Assembly: GCA_001510575.1 (NCBI GenBank) | Contig: LNGK01000011.1 | Location: forward strand, 434,001 to 498,000 | Source of the DNA: Knoxdaviesia capensis | Taxonomy: Eukaryota > Ascomycota > Sordariomycetes > Microascales > Gondwanamycetaceae | Reading direction: 5' to 3' | DNA length: 64,000 bases | Part shown: piece after piece, positions 1 to 12,592 of the stretch | Layout: every line of letters starts with the position of its first letter | Numbering within the stretch: the first letter of the stretch is position 1 | Program-made: the position numbers and the translations under genes | The notes under the pieces: generated by a model | Database searches by the model: none | Told to the model about the DNA's origin: nothing | Seen by the model: only the letters and a program-made list of their open reading frames with translations

Positions 1-183
1 GAGAGGTTGTGAGAACATAAAAAAAAGCGAGGAAAGAGAAAACAAAGAAGCAGAACGAAGAGGAAAAAAAGTAGTAAACTAGTGTAAACGACCCTAAGAG
101 AAAAAACTTCAAAAAAGGAGAAGGGAAAAAGGCGGGAAAAGGGGAAAGAGACTCCCAAGATCAAAAGCGACCACGAAAAGAGT

Positions 184-2112
184 CTACAGCCACTGGGCCT
201 CGCCGTTCTCGGCACCCATCACGGCGTTGACCGGGGCCCGCGAGCCCTGCTGCGAGTAGAACGCCGGCGGCGGCCGCACATGGTGGCCGTTGGGTCCGTG
301 CACGCCGTTGCCGCCGTTGGCCATACCGCCGCCGTTCGGCCCGCCGCCATGGTGCAGGCCGTTGCCGTGGCCGTTGCCGTGGCCGTGGCCGTTGGCGCCG
401 CCGTTGGACGAGCCGTTGGAGTAGCCGCTGGCGCTGCTCTGCCCGCCCGATCGCGGCGTCGGGTTGTTCTGGTTGGACGACGCAGAGCCGTGGGAAGTGG
501 ACCCGCCGTTGGAGGTGGCCGAGCCGTTGGTCGACGGCAGCGCTGGGAGGAGCCCGTTAGTGGTGGCGTTGGCGTTGCTGTTGGCGTTGTTGTTGTTATT
601 GTTGTTGCCGGCCGACATACCGCGCGAGCGCACGGGGATCTGCGCCTGCGCGGCGTCCGTCTGCGTGATCTGCGTGGTGCGCCCGTCGATCTGGTTGATG
701 CGGCCGCCGATGCGGCGCCCATGCGGGGTCGAGCGGATCGCCGGTAGCATGGGCCGGATGGCGTCGATCAGCAACTGCTTCTTGAAAGTGGTGGCGTGGT
801 CGAGCGCCGTCTGCACCACGTAGTTCGCGAAGCTGTCCTTCAGGCACTTCTCCAGCTCGCCGCTGTTGAGCAGCTCGTCGACAATCATGTCCTTGGACAC
901 GTCGCCCGCGCAGCGGATGCACTTCTCAATCACGTTCGAGCTGAACTTGTGGCGCGACAGCGGCCCGATGCGCCCGCGGAACTGCGCCACCACCGGCTCC
1001 GTGTACTTGGACTGGTTTAGGTCGATGATGTACTGCACAACGTAGTTGCCGTACGGGTCCTGCACCAGCACGTGCGCGTGCTCGGTGATGCGCTGGATCA
1101 GCCACTCCTGCTGCTCCACATCCGCGTGGTCGATGCACCGCTGCAGCACGCAGCAGCCGTGGCGGTGCGTGCCAACGTCGATGCAGTTCTGGCCCACTGC
1201 GTCGAAGATGAACTGCGCGTTGGCAGACGTGAGCTTGTTGAGGCACTTCTGGATGACGTGGTTGCCGTTGAGGTCCTGGATCAGCTCCACCACACGGAAT
1301 CGGAGCGCCTCAATGATCAGCTGCACTTGCGTGGGCGTCGACACGAACTCAATCATCTTCTGAAGCGCGCGTGTGCCGTGCTGGTTGAGCGCGATACGGA
1401 CCATGTCGGAAGACGCGTTCTGGATGAGCCCAGTGCGTTCGTCGTCGTTGCAGAACTCCAGAAGCTTCTGGCACAGGTAGTTGCCGAACGGGTCTGTCAT
1501 GAGCTCGACGACGTTCTGGTGGGTCTCGGCCCAAATCTTGTGCACAACCTCGGGGTTGTGCTCCTCCAGACGCTTCTGGAGGTAGCGGCAGCCGTGCTGG
1601 TCCTTGCAAAGCTGGTAGATCTGGCCCACGACATTGTCGATGGGCAGATTGGCATACTTGGACATGGCTAGAGCGGCAGAAAAGACGTTAGTAGGCGGAG
1701 GAGGAACAGGCGGCAGGAAAACGGCGACTTACCCTCATTGTCTTGCTGGCGACGGTTCTGGATCACACGCGCCTGGCTGTCGCGAGCCGGAGCCGGAGCC
1801 GGAGTCGGGGGGCCGCCGTATACCGGCTGGAATCCGTTGAAGTTGGCCGGCGGATGCTGGAAACCGTTCATGGGCATGTTTTGCATGTTCTGCATGTTTT
1901 GCATTCCCATGGGCATCATCGGCATGAAACCATTGGCATTGCCGTTCATGCCAGCATACGGCTGCTGGGGGAAGAACCCATACCCAGGCGGTCCCATAGG
2001 TGGGGGAGCCTGCATGCCCCCATTGACATTCCCGGCAGCAGCCTGCTGCTGGGTTTGCTGCTGCATCTGGGCAAACTGCTGTTGCTGCTGTTGCTGCGGC
2101 TGTTGCGGCTGT

Positions 2113-2148
<36 letters not shown>

Positions 2149-4478
2149 GACTGCTGTTGCTGGTGCTGCAGAGAGCCTTGCTGGCCCGGGGCCTGGGTAG
2201 AGGTCATGGCCGGGCCGAAAGGAGGCGCGCTGGCGTGGAGGGCCGACTGGAGAGACTGGAACGAAGCCAGGGCATCTCTGGCCGCGGCGCCGGGCGAGGC
2301 GTCGCCCGAGAGTTCACGGCTGTGACGGGAAGCCATAGCGCCGACAGGGATGCGGCCGATGCTGGCGTTGTGGTTGTGGAAGTGCTGCTGAGCGTGGCTG
2401 TTGGCAAGAAGCAGTGCTGAGGTCGGCGTAGGCTTGACCGGAGTCTCGCCGGCAGAGTAGGATGTTTGGTTACGCGGAGGAGTGGTCATGAGGTGGTTAC
2501 CCGGAGGAGAACCAATGGGTTCGGACGCGTTGTCGTTGAAGTATTTGAGGTCAAGCGAGTGGCGGTATGATGACGTTCCCGAGGTGGTGACCCCGATTTG
2601 GCTGGTGGTGCCAACCGGAGGCTGGGGCCGGTGGCGCGAAATGAAGCTCCAGTCGTTTGAGGGAGCCGAATCCGGACCGGGGGACTGGGTTCGAGAGATA
2701 TTTGCAGAGGAAGAGGTCATCTGGAGAGAACGAGATCAGGAGGCTGTTAGAAAGAATGGACCACAAAGAAGGTGAGACGTGGGAGGAGAATGGAAGTACA
2801 GGTGAAATTCACGTATGGGATGCAGCAAAGCAGGGAAGAAAAGGGAAGAGAATGAAAAAAAAGGAAAAGCAACCAGGAGAAAGATGATGGACTAAGAACT
2901 GCCGGGTGGGTGTTCCTGTTTGTTTGGACGTCTTTTTGTGTGATGTTTTGTTTTCTCTTTTTCTCTTCTTTTTTTTAGGGCATGTGGGTAAAAAGTGATT
3001 CAAGATGGTGATTCACGACTGGGATTTTGAGAGTAGCAGTGATTCCTGGAATTCACTCCGTGAATCACAATCCAAGAAAATGTGATTTGGGGGGTGGGAA
3101 GCATCTAAATTCACAATGCAGGGCCACGTATCTGCCGCATAAACAACTGACCTTGGGCTCGCCCTGGCGAATCAGGGTTGGGAAGTCGTCAATGGCCGAA
3201 TCCTGGCCAAGCTTGGATTCATCGTTGCCAAATAGGAAGCGGGCAGTGTTCGTCTGGTCCAGGCCGTCCATGTCGCTGTAGATGCCAATGCGGCTCCGGC
3301 TCGTCACCGGCATGCTATAGCGGTGAACACTGGACAGTCCGAAAGACAGAGATATCGTCAGTATTCCTTCAATAAGCCTGTTGAGACGAAACGCTGCTGA
3401 CGGCGGCACTTACGCGTTAGAAGTCCGGTGGCTCGAAGGGTCCTGTCGGACAGCCTCATTCTTCTCCTCGTCGCTGTTTCTCCGGGACAGAGGGGCGGAG
3501 CGGAAGGGCTGCTGGTGGTCCTCGAACGGGAAGCGGGAGGACTGCACTAGACCATTGGGGGGAGACTGCAGAGCCGAGCCGGAGCGCGAGCCGCGGCCCA
3601 GACCAAAGATTCCGGGCGGGGAGGTGAGGCTAGAGGTGGAGTATCGGTTCGGGCGCGAGAGGAGAGAGGGGAAGGCCGACTCGTAGCGGTCGGGAGGCGT
3701 GGTGGGCTCGGATTGGTGGCCAATGTGGTGGAGGTCTTCGGTGAGAAGAGCAAGTTCCTGCTCCTCGCGGCGCTGGAACTCGTCCAGTCTCTGCATTTCC
3801 ATTTCGAAGCGTCGTCGTTGCTCGCGGATGCGTTCCCATTCTGCACGCTTCTTCTCTATCTGTGTCGGGGGCGATTGGTTAGTATAACGATATCTAGCAG
3901 ACACACCGCTTTAGGGCTCGGCTGGATGATTGGACAGGGGGTCAAGTGATGCGGACGCACCAATTGGGCTTTCTAAACAATGGATGAAGAATTTGGTTAG
4001 CAACTTGAGCAAATCCGGACATTTCAAGGACTGGTGTCATTAGAGCATGGTTTGAATGGGCTTGAGGAGGCACACGGAGTATACAGAGAGAGGAGAAGAG
4101 AGGCCAAGGTGTTTGGAGCCACGTAAGTGTCCTCTACCGTCTCTGTCTCTCTCCAGCGTCCGTGTGATTTCAGACCCAATCTAGGACTACCACTCCGGAA
4201 TAGAATTCTGGCAAACAGAGAGAACCACATACAGCAACAACAGCATATTCTTGCTGGGTATCTGGAATACGCGACGGGAGAGGGGAAATGGTGGCCATCG
4301 CCGGCATGCGTCCGGACTCGGCGGTGAAGCGTCTCGGCAGGCCGGTTCGCGCGTCGTGAGCCGGGAGAGTCTGGGGCTGCGGGAGGCGGGATCGGGGAGG
4401 GGAGATGAGAGATCCCAGGGACCCGTCGTTACGGGAAAGTCGTAGGTCGTCCATGTCCGTGATATTCTGCCAGGGCAT
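184..4478 (-). CDS. puf4: Puf4/Mpt5-type Pumilio RNA-binding protein
   Basis: Sequence-specific 3'-UTR binding protein of the PUF family, expected to repress or destabilise target mRNAs in the cytoplasm. Exons on the minus strand: 4478-4233, 3972-3961 (12 nt), 3859-3414, 3329-3152, 2720-1733, 1667-184; together 1117 aa with every junction in phase. Eight Puf repeats lie at about residues 630-950. Their RNA-reading cores are CRYLQ, NYLCQ, TRALQ, NHVIQ, CCVLQ, NYVVQ, SNVIE and NYVVQ; the SNxxE in repeat 7 is the usual reader of the G in UGU. The HRHGCCVLQRC stretch is typical of Puf4 rather than Puf3. Ahead of the repeats come a Ser/Pro-rich region, a coiled-coil-like segment (IEKKRAEWERIREQ) and a poly-Gln tract (about 2045-2165). 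After them comes an Asn/Gly/His-rich tail. The start is uncertain: the Met at 4478 reads well, but the CAG at 4470-4472 could be an acceptor for a further 5' exon. Confidence 0.9.
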
Positions 4479-5003
4479 GCGGATTTCAGGTAGGAGGTTT
4501 CGTATATATAAGTGGAAGTGGTTGAGATTGCACCCAAAAAGTGTCCGAGAGGCGGAATTCGAGGCGATCAAGAGTTATACAGCGGATACGGGTGTGGTTG
4601 TCGCGTAATAGACAGTCGACAAGATGGAGGATTCGGAGGTTATATTCGTGAAGATCGTAGGCAATACACGGCAATTCGTTTTCAAGGTTCAAGTCTGAGA
4701 TGCAAGGACAAGTCCGCAGATGTCAGTACAAGAAGGAGTAAGAGATCGATAGAAGTTGGCATTCACGAACAGAAGGGCACGGTGAAGAACAGAAAAAGGA
4801 AGGAAAAGAAATATGTGCATGTGGGCTGGCAAAATGGTGGTGGCAAAGTGAAGTGGACGGTGGTGCAGAGGCGAGGCGGTCAGGGAGAGAAAAAGAGGAG
4901 GGCTAGCCAGAACTGACACGTATATTTCGGTACGTGTGGACATACGCAGGAAAAGCACGGCTTCTGCAGGTAGAGAGAGATGGACGAGGATCAGGAGGCA
5001 GTC

Positions 5004-5042
<39 letters not shown>

Positions 5043-5700
5043 AGAGCAAGACACAGAATCAGATGCAGGCTGAGACGAAGATGGGCAGGATTCCTAATTC
5101 TTCGTTGGAGGCGGAAAGGCTAGGGATGGGCAGAGGAAACAGGAATACAGAGGACAGGGAGACGGAGTGACATGCATAAGAGCGTGTCTGTGGGTGTGTG
5201 AAGGGTCCAACTTGACAGCTGGAAGAGGATAGAAGAACGAAGGGGAGGTATGGGATGGTTTCAAGATGGCTGATGATTGCGCAGTAGGGAGCAACACCAC
5301 CCACGACCGGCCGGGGATATGGGCAACGGACCTTTTGTATGGACAGAGACCAGCAGAAGCAGCTTCAGAACAGATATATATAATGTAATAGGTGGTAGTA
5401 TAGTAGTGTAGCAGGAGTAATAGCACAATAGAATGATCACAGGCCAGAGTTTCTGGAGGCGGAAAACGAGAACCGAGAAAGCGTGATGGGAAGAAATACA
5501 GATAGAAACACAGAAATTAACAGGAAAAGAAAAAAAGACAAGAGTAGAATCGAAAGAAACGAATTAAGAGGGGAAAAAGGCCGAACAGAAGAGAGGAGAC
5601 ACGAAAAAAAGAGAAGAAAAGAAGACGTGAGAAGCGACGACGAGAAGGAAGAAGAGAGAAGAAGAAAAAATGAAAGGAGAGCGTAGGATTGAAAAATTGA
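4479..5700 (-). promoter_or_regulatory. Probable puf4 leader/promoter region
   Basis: No gene is seen. Read on the minus strand the region is strongly pyrimidine-rich (long CT/TTTC runs), the usual look of fungal leaders and core promoters. A TATATATA stretch lies just upstream of the chosen start (about 4503-4510). It contains a (GA)n microsatellite at 5006-5041. Upstream 5' exons of puf4 cannot be excluded. Confidence 0.4.
5006..5041. repeat. (GA)n microsatellite
   Basis: About 18 uninterrupted GA units, inside the purine-rich (plus-strand) region upstream of the Puf4 gene. Confidence 0.95.
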
Positions 5701-8700
5701 TTACACGAAACCTGGAGAAGAAAAGCGGCAGGCGAGTACTGGGTACTTCCGCGAGTTTAGACGCAGCGCACCTGTGGCGGGAACGGCGCATACGTGAAAA
5801 AAAAAGACAGAGCCAGAAAGGAAGAAAGAAGTAAGGCGGCGCAATATGTTCCAGCGGGACCACCTCCCGCCCCCTAAAGTTTTAGGCGGTGGCTGTCCAC
5901 TGCGGGAAGTATCAGTGACTTTGCACCGGCGGCAACGCCGAAAAAGGGCGTCTAGGGGCGCTAGAAATGCTGGAGAGCGCCGGTTACCATTCCAGAAGGT
6001 GCACCTGGCAAGTTTGGGCTCGTCAGCGCCGGCACCTGCTAAAAAGATGTCTCGTCGGCCAATCTCGCTTGGTACAGAGAACTTCCCAGAAAAAAGAACG
6101 CCCAAGACCGGCTAACCCTAAGGTCTCTCTCCTATATCCCCCCTTTTCCACGTCGTCACTTCAGAGAAAGTTCTTCGAATCTTTTTTTCCCGATCCACGC
6201 ACAAAAAAGAAATACCACAAAATGCAGAAAAAATTGCACATGAAAGACAAAAGCTCCTCTGAGGAGATGGATCCAGAGAGGGGAAAAAGCGCCCCCCTGG
6301 AGCGTTCAAGCCCTGCAGATGTCCCCTCTTTGCGGGAAGGGGTTGTTGTTGTTTTCCTGGTTATTATTCCCCTCTCTTGACCTCCACTGACACGGCCACA
6401 CGCAATCCGCCTGGAGGAAAAAACTTTCTCTTTTTCTTTGGCTCGACGGACAAGGTCCCTGACTCGCTGCAGGTTGTTTGTTGTGTTTATCCTTACGGCG
6501 CTTGAGGCCCAACCACCACTGCACAAAGTGGAGGAACACCGAAACAGACCGCTCTTTTATTTTCTGCGCCCGTGTGCACATGTTTAATCGTGTTCCCGGT
6601 TGATTGCTGATCCGGGGCGTGTGTTTCTCTGGGTGTTTCTGAGCATAAGAGTTGGGTGTTCAGTCGGGTTTCTCGCCCAGCGACGCCCGTAGACACACAC
6701 ACTCACACAACCGGAGGGAGAGAGAACCATAACCAGGAACTGCTTGCACTTGAGTTTTCTCGAATCGTTCTGGCGTGGTGGCCGCCACGAGGAGGTTAAA
6801 CGGACGAAACAAGAAATAAAGGAAATAACAAACCCCGAGTCATAATTCTTCTATCCTTCTTTTAACCTTGGCCATAAAGTCGAGTTCGAAGGGGTGGTGG
6901 CGAACATATTCGCCCCCCCTCTCTGAAGCAGCGAAGCAGTGCGGGTTACATTTGATCAAAAAAAATAAGGATGCATATTTTTTTAAAACCCGGCCTGTAT
7001 ATATAAATACATCGTCCCATTCGACGGCTCTTGGGCCCGAGTTACCTGTCTCTGTAGAGGTTCCGCTGCGTTCTAGACGAGAACCTAGTTGCGGCGGTTC
7101 GAGCAAACGCCAGCGACCTTCCCAAGACGAGAGAGTGTCGGACCTGAGAGCCTATGTCTTCTATCTTGCCCCTATTCATCTTGTTACTGGATGTTGCCTA
7201 TCTGGGCATCTCGGTGCAAATCACTGCTTGTACACACTGTCCTGGTTTCTGATTCAACGTCCAGTACCTAAGATCCTCTTGCACGAGGGGATTGGCTGAA
7301 GCGGGGGGGAAGATGATACGGGGAAGCCGGGGTGGTGTACAGTATCTGTAAGTGAGAGCCCTTGAAAAGTGCCTATCAGTCGTGCGAAACGGACGAGCCT
7401 CCAGTGGCCTGCCTGGTCACTGTAGTAAATGCCCCGCGGCGGAAGCACAACGGCAAGATATCTCTCTCACAGGGCTTCATCGCCAACCGTGAGCCTGTGC
7501 AGTCTCCTCCGATGGCCCTTTACGTAACATCCAGGGGCTTGCAAATCATCGCTCGCGTCATTCGCAGGCGGCTCAACCAGGCAGGCAAGCCACTGCTGCT
7601 CATAGCCTGGTCTCCGCTCCCTGCAACGTGCTGATGGCGTTATCGCGCTCTCGCACTCTTTCGAGCCTTTAGCTGGACCCTGCGCGAGAGTGGCCTTCGA
7701 AACCCCTGGGAGAGAAACCAAATGTGTTTTCTTAGCAGGGACTAAGACACAGCCAAAGAAACTAAACTCAATTTGGGGGGCCAAAACCTCCCCCCCTCCC
7801 CCCCTGGTTTGTCCCCCGCCCATACCATGCACTTTCTTAGTGAGGGGTATCTGGTGGGCGACCGGCGGTTACAGCGCGCATGGCTTCGTTTTTGAGTGTT
7901 GAGTGGCTGTCCGCCAGGAGGAGGGGGGGCAAGAGAAGAGAAGAGAGAGAGCGCGAGAGAGAGAGGGTGTTTCGAGACGGCGGGACTCGGAGTGCGGTTC
8001 CCAACTACCACCGTACACACACCTGCGAGGACGACGTACTATGTCCGACTTACCTGATTCGACCATCGGTGGTCCTGGAGCTTGCTTTTCCTCCCGTGTG
8101 AGAGTCGTAACGGACAATGTTGAAGCCCGGCTCCTGAAGATAGGTCCAAACACGTCTCCTCCTGTCTAGTTCGGGCTAGAGACCACGCGGAGCCCGCTAG
8201 AACCCTCTCCAGACTGTAGGGGATTACTTCGAAATCTGCGTATCTTCGTTTAGGGGCTGGTGGATTCTGCCGACTGGAATGCTCTTCCTTCCAGGGGTTG
8301 GGGGGGGGGCCTAAATCGTGGGGACTATTCCCGCCGAATCTCTTTATGGACCGGACTTCTGGGCCAATCCTCGAATGTTAGGGCGGGGGAGGGAGAGATA
8401 TGTTGAGTCTTCCCCCCCTTTTTCAACGTCTTCAGCAAGTGCAGAAACAAGCCAAACTGTGTTCTGAACTCCCCATGCCTTGGCCTTCTGTTGACCCATG
8501 CCCGGTCTCTCTCAACACCGCCAGCGCATCGCTCCTCAACGCCGCGTTGCCCTGCATTAGCGCCAGCCAGCCCGACGCAACATTGGGACACAGAATGGAT
8601 GTGTATGGAGGGGAGTCCGGCGGTCTTTTGTGTGAAGATGAGGGTCCTTGTTCTTGTGTATGTGGGTTTTCAGGGTTTTCGGGTTGTGTGTGTGTCGAAG

Positions 8701-11700
8701 AGTTTTCCAAAATCTCGTCGGTTTGTGCGTTGCGAGATGCCCTGACGAACCGATGTGTGATTTGCTGGGGCGTCGAATTCTGCGTTCTCCATACGAGGAA
8801 AAGCTTGAGCCTCGTGAGATGCTGCATCTACAAAATCATCCACACCGAATCCAACGTAGCGTGTCTTACTGCCTGGGACATGAGCTGTGATCTCTAGGGA
8901 CGGTCGGCGTCTACAGGGCTGGTGCTGACTGTTTGCCATAGCCTTTCTGGTAACGGGATGGCGGTTGATGGGCACAACTCATCAGACGATAAATAATATA
9001 CTGCCGAAGATTGTCTCGATATCTCCGGGGATGTCTAGACGTGTATGCACGTGCAAACCGAATAATATATATACAAAGTGCACACCAGGAACCTTGCACC
9101 ACCATGCTAAGCCCTGTCTGTATACTAGATGTGAGAGGTCTCTGATCTCACTTGTTCCTGTAAATAGTCCACTCACGGCTCTCCGGAACTTCCCATTTGA
9201 GCACTGTATAATTCTCGGGCAGCCATCCTGTCCAGCCTGCCTCTCCACCGGCATGGATGCCGAGGCCCCTCTCGGTGTCGTGAACTCTCTCGGTCTCCAT
9301 CGTTGCCTCAACGGCCTTCCAGACGAAATCCACATCTGGCTCCGCTAGCGAAGTGGTGCGGGAACAACTCCGGTCAGCGAGTTCACAGACGATCTGTCAG
9401 TGGGCATTTACCCGTCCAGGTGAGCGAAAGAAGGATACATAAAATGCCCGGACAGTCCAGGTAAACGTCGAGAATCAAAACCCCCTTATTTTGGGGAATC
9501 GTCAAAAGAATCTTCCTCTGGGTCTGTTCTTGTTCGCGTGGCTTGGCTCTGTGGGAGGAAACAGGGACATACGCTCTATGCTAGGGACACACGACAACGG
9601 AAGAATGTTTCTAAGAGCCTTTCTGTTCAGCCCCGGTCGATCATTCATCCCGACTTCTGGCCCCGGCTAGGGCTTGTTTCGAGCCTTTGAAATCCTGAGG
9701 ATACTGAATTTGCGGCAGGGAAAACCACAAACGGGACTAGACCCCCCTCAGACTGGTTCTACAGAAAAGCATCCCTGAATACCGCCACCACAGCCCAACC
9801 CATCAGACGATAGACGTGTTTGAGCCTCAGGATCTCCCGTCCTTAGTGATGGGGGAAGACGATCACTCTGCACCCTGGGAGAGAGAGCCTATATTCTCGT
9901 TTGACTCCTGTACCTGTACGGCTTCAGGGCCTGTTTCGTTTCTTGTTTGGTGGGCGAACAGGATTGACAGCGGCGAGGAGGCGAATGTGCACCGGACATA
10001 GCTTTGTTGGGTTCTTCTGGAAACAACTAGAGAACGATTTGAAATTCTTCTATTTTTGCCATCCTGCATCCGAGGCAGATTCCTTGAATCTTGGAAGTAT
10101 GCTATTCCTGGTGTGAGAAATTCTGTCTTTCTCCGTCGTTCGAGCATACGGAATAACATGGTCCTAGAGGAGATGAAAGGGCATGACGCCTACTTAGAAG
10201 TACTGTATATTAACAGATGTCATCGGAACATCTTAAATATATCAGTAGTTCGTGTACAATTTCTTGTAGTCAGTCCGACACCTTTTGCTAGCCACGGACG
10301 ATATATCTAACCCTAACAGTCCCCTCCCGCTCAATCCCACAAGAACCGAAGCGGCCTTACTCGTTTTCCCTCCTCATCAGTTCATTTGGGGACCAAACTT
10401 CACCCGGTGTCATCTGGGCTGGTAATTTCAAGTATACGTGAACTTGGCGACGCCTCGATGTTGGTTCCAGATGTCCAGTTTGAAGGTATCCACGCCGTGT
10501 TCAACCACCGAGACGAGGTGGCTGCAGACCACTACAGAGATGGCCTAGTCGGAGGAACGCTATCAGAGAATGACTTCCGCGCCATTGAGACCGAGCGTGG
10601 CCGTCTAGGCCGGGTGGTGGTTCACAGCGCCAGACTACCGGACGAAGGCTGTGTCCTCTTAGTGAAGCTTTTCTCAGCTGTCCACTCGAGTGAAATCGAG
10701 GAGTGGGCCGCGCCGGTACGCCTGCAACAGCGGCACAACGCCACGAGAACACGGGCAAGCGAACGTGCCCCCCGGCAACCCATTCTCGATCAGCACGTTA
10801 TGAACTTGGGCTGGCCCGGCACCGCTGCCACAGACACCGCTGGTCAACCCGTCGCCGGCAGATTTCCGTGTCAACGGGGCACCGCTTGTTTTGCAAGGCT
10901 GGAGGGACAAGATGGACCAGCCATAATACGAATTTCAGGCAAGATTCCTTTATTGATAGCAATTGGACAGAGCGCGCCGTCTAGCCCGAATTATTTTATG
11001 CATTGCCACTCTCGTAAACCAGGAGGCAAAGGACCCTTTAGGAGTCTGTGCAAAGGCGAGAACCAGTTGGGGATGCGACCGACATCTGGACCTAGCCTAG
11101 CCCCCCTCCTCTTATCTCTGTAATCGATAGACCACATGGCCCCTAGACCGTGCATTTGTATACGAATGTCTCAAGTCCTGAGACTGCCAGCCAGCTTCGG
11201 GGCTTCGTGACCAGTGTCCAGACTCTTGCGAAAGGGCCCACGAGTGGTGGTGGTGTCTCCGGGCTGGTTGACCACTCAACGGAGTGCCAGATCAAGCCCT
11301 CATAGTCAAGCACACAAACCCACCGAGAGGGCACAAAAACAACGAAATGGGGAAAACAAAGGGCAGGATACAAAAAATACACAACAGCCCGCCTTAATCA
11401 CTCTCGACCCCTCACATCGTGTGGTTCTCCAGCCGTCGTCCGGACCACTAAGCCGACCTGACGCCCTCCCCCTACCACTGAAATCCTCACCGCTATTTCG
11501 GTGACTAGGACACCCCCTGCTCGATTTTGTCCTTTTTTCCTTGCTTTCTGCTTGTTTGGGTCGCCGTGATGTGCATGGCCGAAGCTAAGATAGAAGAGCT
11601 GGCTCGGCTTGGGCCTCAACGCTGTTTGTCGAGACCTGAGGCTGTAAGACACCTTGGCTGAACCTCTCTGCATTATCTCTTGGCCCCCCCTTTCGCTTCT

Positions 11701-12265
11701 GTATCTGCGTTCCCGCGCCGGCTTGATATCTTGGTGTCCGTCCCTTGCCTTGCATGGCGCGGGAGCCGAAAGAGACAAAAGAAGAAAAGCGAGGATGCTA
11801 CGGCCAATGCTGTCCGTCATTCGTTTAGGTCTTGTGCCCTGCCTCCCGCAGTGTGTGTGATGCGGTGGTTGTCCACGGCCAAATTCCAACCCCTCATCCA
11901 GTTGCGGCCCCCCCTGGCAATCTTTGATGCAACTGCTTAATCTGACAGAGGGGTTGAAGGCCGAGAACGAAAAGCGTGTGCTGTGATATCTGCTCGTTGG
12001 CCGCCAGTGCTACGTAGCATGTAGATCTGAGAGGATGGGGGAGGGGGGTTTCTCTGTGTCTTTTTGTCGTGAGACCATGCCTGTGGATTCTTCAACGGTG
12101 CTGAGTGAACGCCGAGTCTGGTGTGTTCTAGCCTCTCTGGATCTCGAAGAGAGTCATGTCATGTCAACCAAAGTAAAACACAAAGCTGGCACACGGGCAC
12201 ATCAGGGAACAAGTCGGTTGCACAGACCCTGAAACTTCGGTGTTGCGCCGTCTTGGGAATTTACA
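5701..12265. other. Gene desert, 6.6 kb
   Basis: I see no gene. Open frames of up to 245 codons occur, but they lack recognisable domains and often start at non-ATG codons. There is no convincing splice-linked series. Contents worth noting are TTAGGG/CCCTAA-type motifs at about 6113-6121 and 10307-10317, several G or C runs of 7-9 nt, and a short GA-rich stretch near 7940-7970. No tRNA, 5S rRNA or transposon coding motif was recognised. Confidence 0.5.
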
Positions 12266-12592
12266 GCCAATCAGCTGCGGCCAGCCGTCTCCAGGCTTTC
12301 TCTGCGCGCTGATTGGCCCGTCGCACAGTACCGGGCCGGCTGACAGAGCACTATCACCACGTGACTGCTCTTATCACCCCGCGAGCCAGAATTTTTTTTT
12401 CCTGGGGCCTGGATTGCTCAGCTTCTTTTTATTAATTCGACTACATGCATCAATTTGGAAGTCGGTCATCGTGGATTTCAAGTTCACTCCCAACTTCTTT
12501 TCGGGAATGCATTTTCCCACCACCTTCTTCTCCCAGCTCACCGGATCATATTTCTTATGATACTTTCGGTGGGCACTTGAAATCACTACACA
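12266..12592 (+). promoter_or_regulatory. RPC2 promoter with inverted CCAAT boxes
   Basis: GCCAATCAGC at 12266-12275 and its exact inverse GCTGATTGGC at 12308-12317 form a 10-nt inverted repeat with a 32-nt spacer, about 280-330 bp before the RPC2 start. A CACGTG E-box follows at 12358-12363. CCAAT is the known site of the fungal HAP/CBF complex. Binding here is inferred from sequence only. Confidence 0.55.

Noticed and set aside
8400..8897. 165-codon Cys-rich plus-strand frame, considered as a small secreted protein
   Set aside because: No signal peptide at its start, and the cysteines come from a TGTGTG-rich segment (about 8640-8700).
10386..11123. 245-codon plus-strand frame in the first desert
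   Set aside because: It starts at TTG, has no domain, no leader and no splice partners; probably chance.
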